Shown one piece after another: positions 7,308 to 7,678 of a stretch of DNA of 7,678 bases. The translations under genes and the position numbers were made by a program. The stretch's first letter is position 1, and each line of letters begins with the position of its first letter. The stretch comes from Gallionella sp. (GTDB taxonomy: Bacteria > Pseudomonadota > Gammaproteobacteria > Burkholderiales > Gallionellaceae): the NCBI GenBank assembly GCA_017880945.1, contig JADGRM010000101.1:1-7678 (forward strand). Reading direction: 5' to 3'. Under the pieces are notes generated by a model. That model ran no database searches, was not told the origin of the DNA, and saw only the letters and a program-made list of their open reading frames with translations.

Positions 7308-7314
7308 ATGTCAA
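7285..7314 (-). promoter_or_regulatory. higBA promoter
   Basis: On the minus strand a perfect -35 TTGACA (7314-7309) and a -10 TATGAT (7290-7285, five of six) are separated by 18 bp. The toxin ATG follows the -10 after only six bases, so the predicted transcription start falls at or very near the start codon. Confidence 0.85.
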
Positions 7315-7438
7315 GGGACTTGCGCCGTAATAACACAGCATCAATCTGCCATAGTCTAGCATCGCAAGTCTGTGACAAGACCTTGCACAATCGTCACGAA
7401 TTACGGTTAGTGGTAATAAACCGGTCGGACTAATTATA

Positions 7439-7515
7439 AGGACATTATCTCGACATTATTCTGCCAAAGTCGCGTCATAATTTTGTCATGGCCTCATCAC
7501 GATTTTGTCATCGTG
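7439..7515 (+). repeat. Tandem 11-bp-phased direct repeats resembling Pho boxes
   Basis: The pentamers GACAT (7441), GACAT (7452), GCCAA (7463), GTCAT (7474), GTCAT (7485), ATCAC (7496) and GTCAT (7507) each begin exactly 11 bp after the previous one. The best pair (7472-7489) reads GCGTCAT, AATT, TTGTCAT, close to the PhoB unit CTGTCAT plus four A/T bases. The weaker units, especially 7463 and 7496, are recognisable mainly by phase. Eleven-bp direct repeats place monomers on one face of the helix, as for PhoB and other OmpR-family regulators. They lie 90-165 bp upstream of the rightward gene and not near the higBA promoter, so that gene is the likely target. Confidence 0.55.
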
Positions 7516-7527
7516 ACATGTCACGAT
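7510..7527. promoter_or_regulatory. Perfect 18-bp palindrome upstream of the rightward gene
   Basis: ATCGTGACATGTCACGAT is its own reverse complement, without a spacer. It overlaps the last unit of the 11-bp repeat array and contains a further GTCAC. A dimeric regulator site is likely, but I do not recognise the regulator. Confidence 0.5.
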
Positions 7528-7605
7528 CTCTCATGTGTCATGGACGCATGCCACACCGAATCTAGTCAACAACCCAAATAGCAGTCCTTTTTGAAGGAGT
7601 CAATC

Positions 7606-7678
7606 ATGAAACGAGAACATGTATCACTGCACCAGAAAGCCAAACGTATCGTGGCCAGCGTGAGTCTGGCATGCTTCG
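7606..7678 (+). CDS. N terminus of a probably exported protein (cut by the right edge)
   Basis: ATG 7606 follows a strong AAGGAG (7594-7599) with six bases between, so the start is well supported. Only 24 codons are visible: a basic stretch with MKREHVSL, HQKAK and R, then a hydrophobic beginning IVASVSLACF. This is how a Sec signal peptide starts, although the hydrophobic core and cleavage site are cut off. The function cannot be named. The upstream Pho-box-like repeats suggest a periplasmic or outer-membrane protein of phosphate acquisition (binding protein, phosphatase or porin), but that is a guess from context. A membrane protein with an N-terminal helix is equally compatible. Confidence 0.65.
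   Translation, partial: MKREHVSLHQKAKRIVASVSLACF

Larger units (their letters stand above)
7315..7605. other. Long divergent intergenic region between higBA and the rightmost gene
   Basis: No coding frame is supported here. The left half (7315-7438) shows only an imperfect GCAAGTC/GACCTTGC stem at 7364-7386 and nothing I can name. The right half carries the 11-bp repeat array and the 18-bp palindrome. It ends in an AAGGAG ribosome-binding site at 7594-7599. I found no convincing -10/-35 pair for the rightward gene. Confidence 0.6.

Noticed and set aside
7364..7386. Stem GCAAGTC / GAC-C-TTGC in the right intergenic region
   Set aside because: It has a bulge, an eight-base loop and no U-tract. 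This is too weak to call a terminator or small RNA.
7439..7515. Reading the repeat array as a CRISPR or a plasmid iteron origin
   Set aside because: The units are 11 bp without unique spacers, which excludes CRISPR. No replication initiator gene or DnaA box cluster is visible to support iterons.

Overview
The window looks like a chromosomal segment of a Gram-negative proteobacterium. The outer-membrane translocation and assembly module genes tamA and tamB show two membranes. The protein sequences and GC-rich codon use fit a betaproteobacterium, perhaps of the Nitrosomonadales type, but that assignment is inference from general resemblance.

Layout. Positions 1-3681 are a leftward operon: a 67-residue membrane-type ORF of uncertain status, then tamA, then tamB, which runs off the left edge. 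Both junctions are TGATG stop/start overlaps. Positions 3682-3860 are a divergent intergenic region. Positions 3861-6359 hold a complete rightward glgP (glycogen/starch phosphorylase) with all the active-site motifs I could check. Positions 6360-6625 have no protein gene but contain a 59-nt tRNA-Leu(UAA)-like 3' fragment on the minus strand. It starts exactly at the anticodon loop, which is the usual footprint of a tRNA-targeting integrase. Positions 6626-7278 hold a leftward toxin-first higB-higA type II toxin-antitoxin pair. Its promoter contains a perfect 23-bp palindrome. Positions 7315-7605 are a long AT-richer intergenic region with 11-bp-phased direct repeats resembling Pho boxes and a perfect 18-bp palindrome. 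Position 7606 begins a rightward gene for a probably exported protein, cut by the right edge.

How the parts relate. TamA and TamB act together at the cell envelope, and glgP is an unrelated neighbour in carbon-storage metabolism. The tRNA fragment's orientation puts the conserved chromosome on its left (glgP, tamAB) and an integrated element on its right. The toxin-antitoxin pair therefore probably sits just inside the end of a genomic island. The last gene may be controlled by phosphate through a PhoB-like regulator, inferred only from the repeats.

I see no CRISPR array, rRNA, complete tRNA, transposase or integrase here, and no clearly unprecedented system. The most informative signals are the island boundary, the palindromic leaderless toxin promoter and the 11-bp repeat array.
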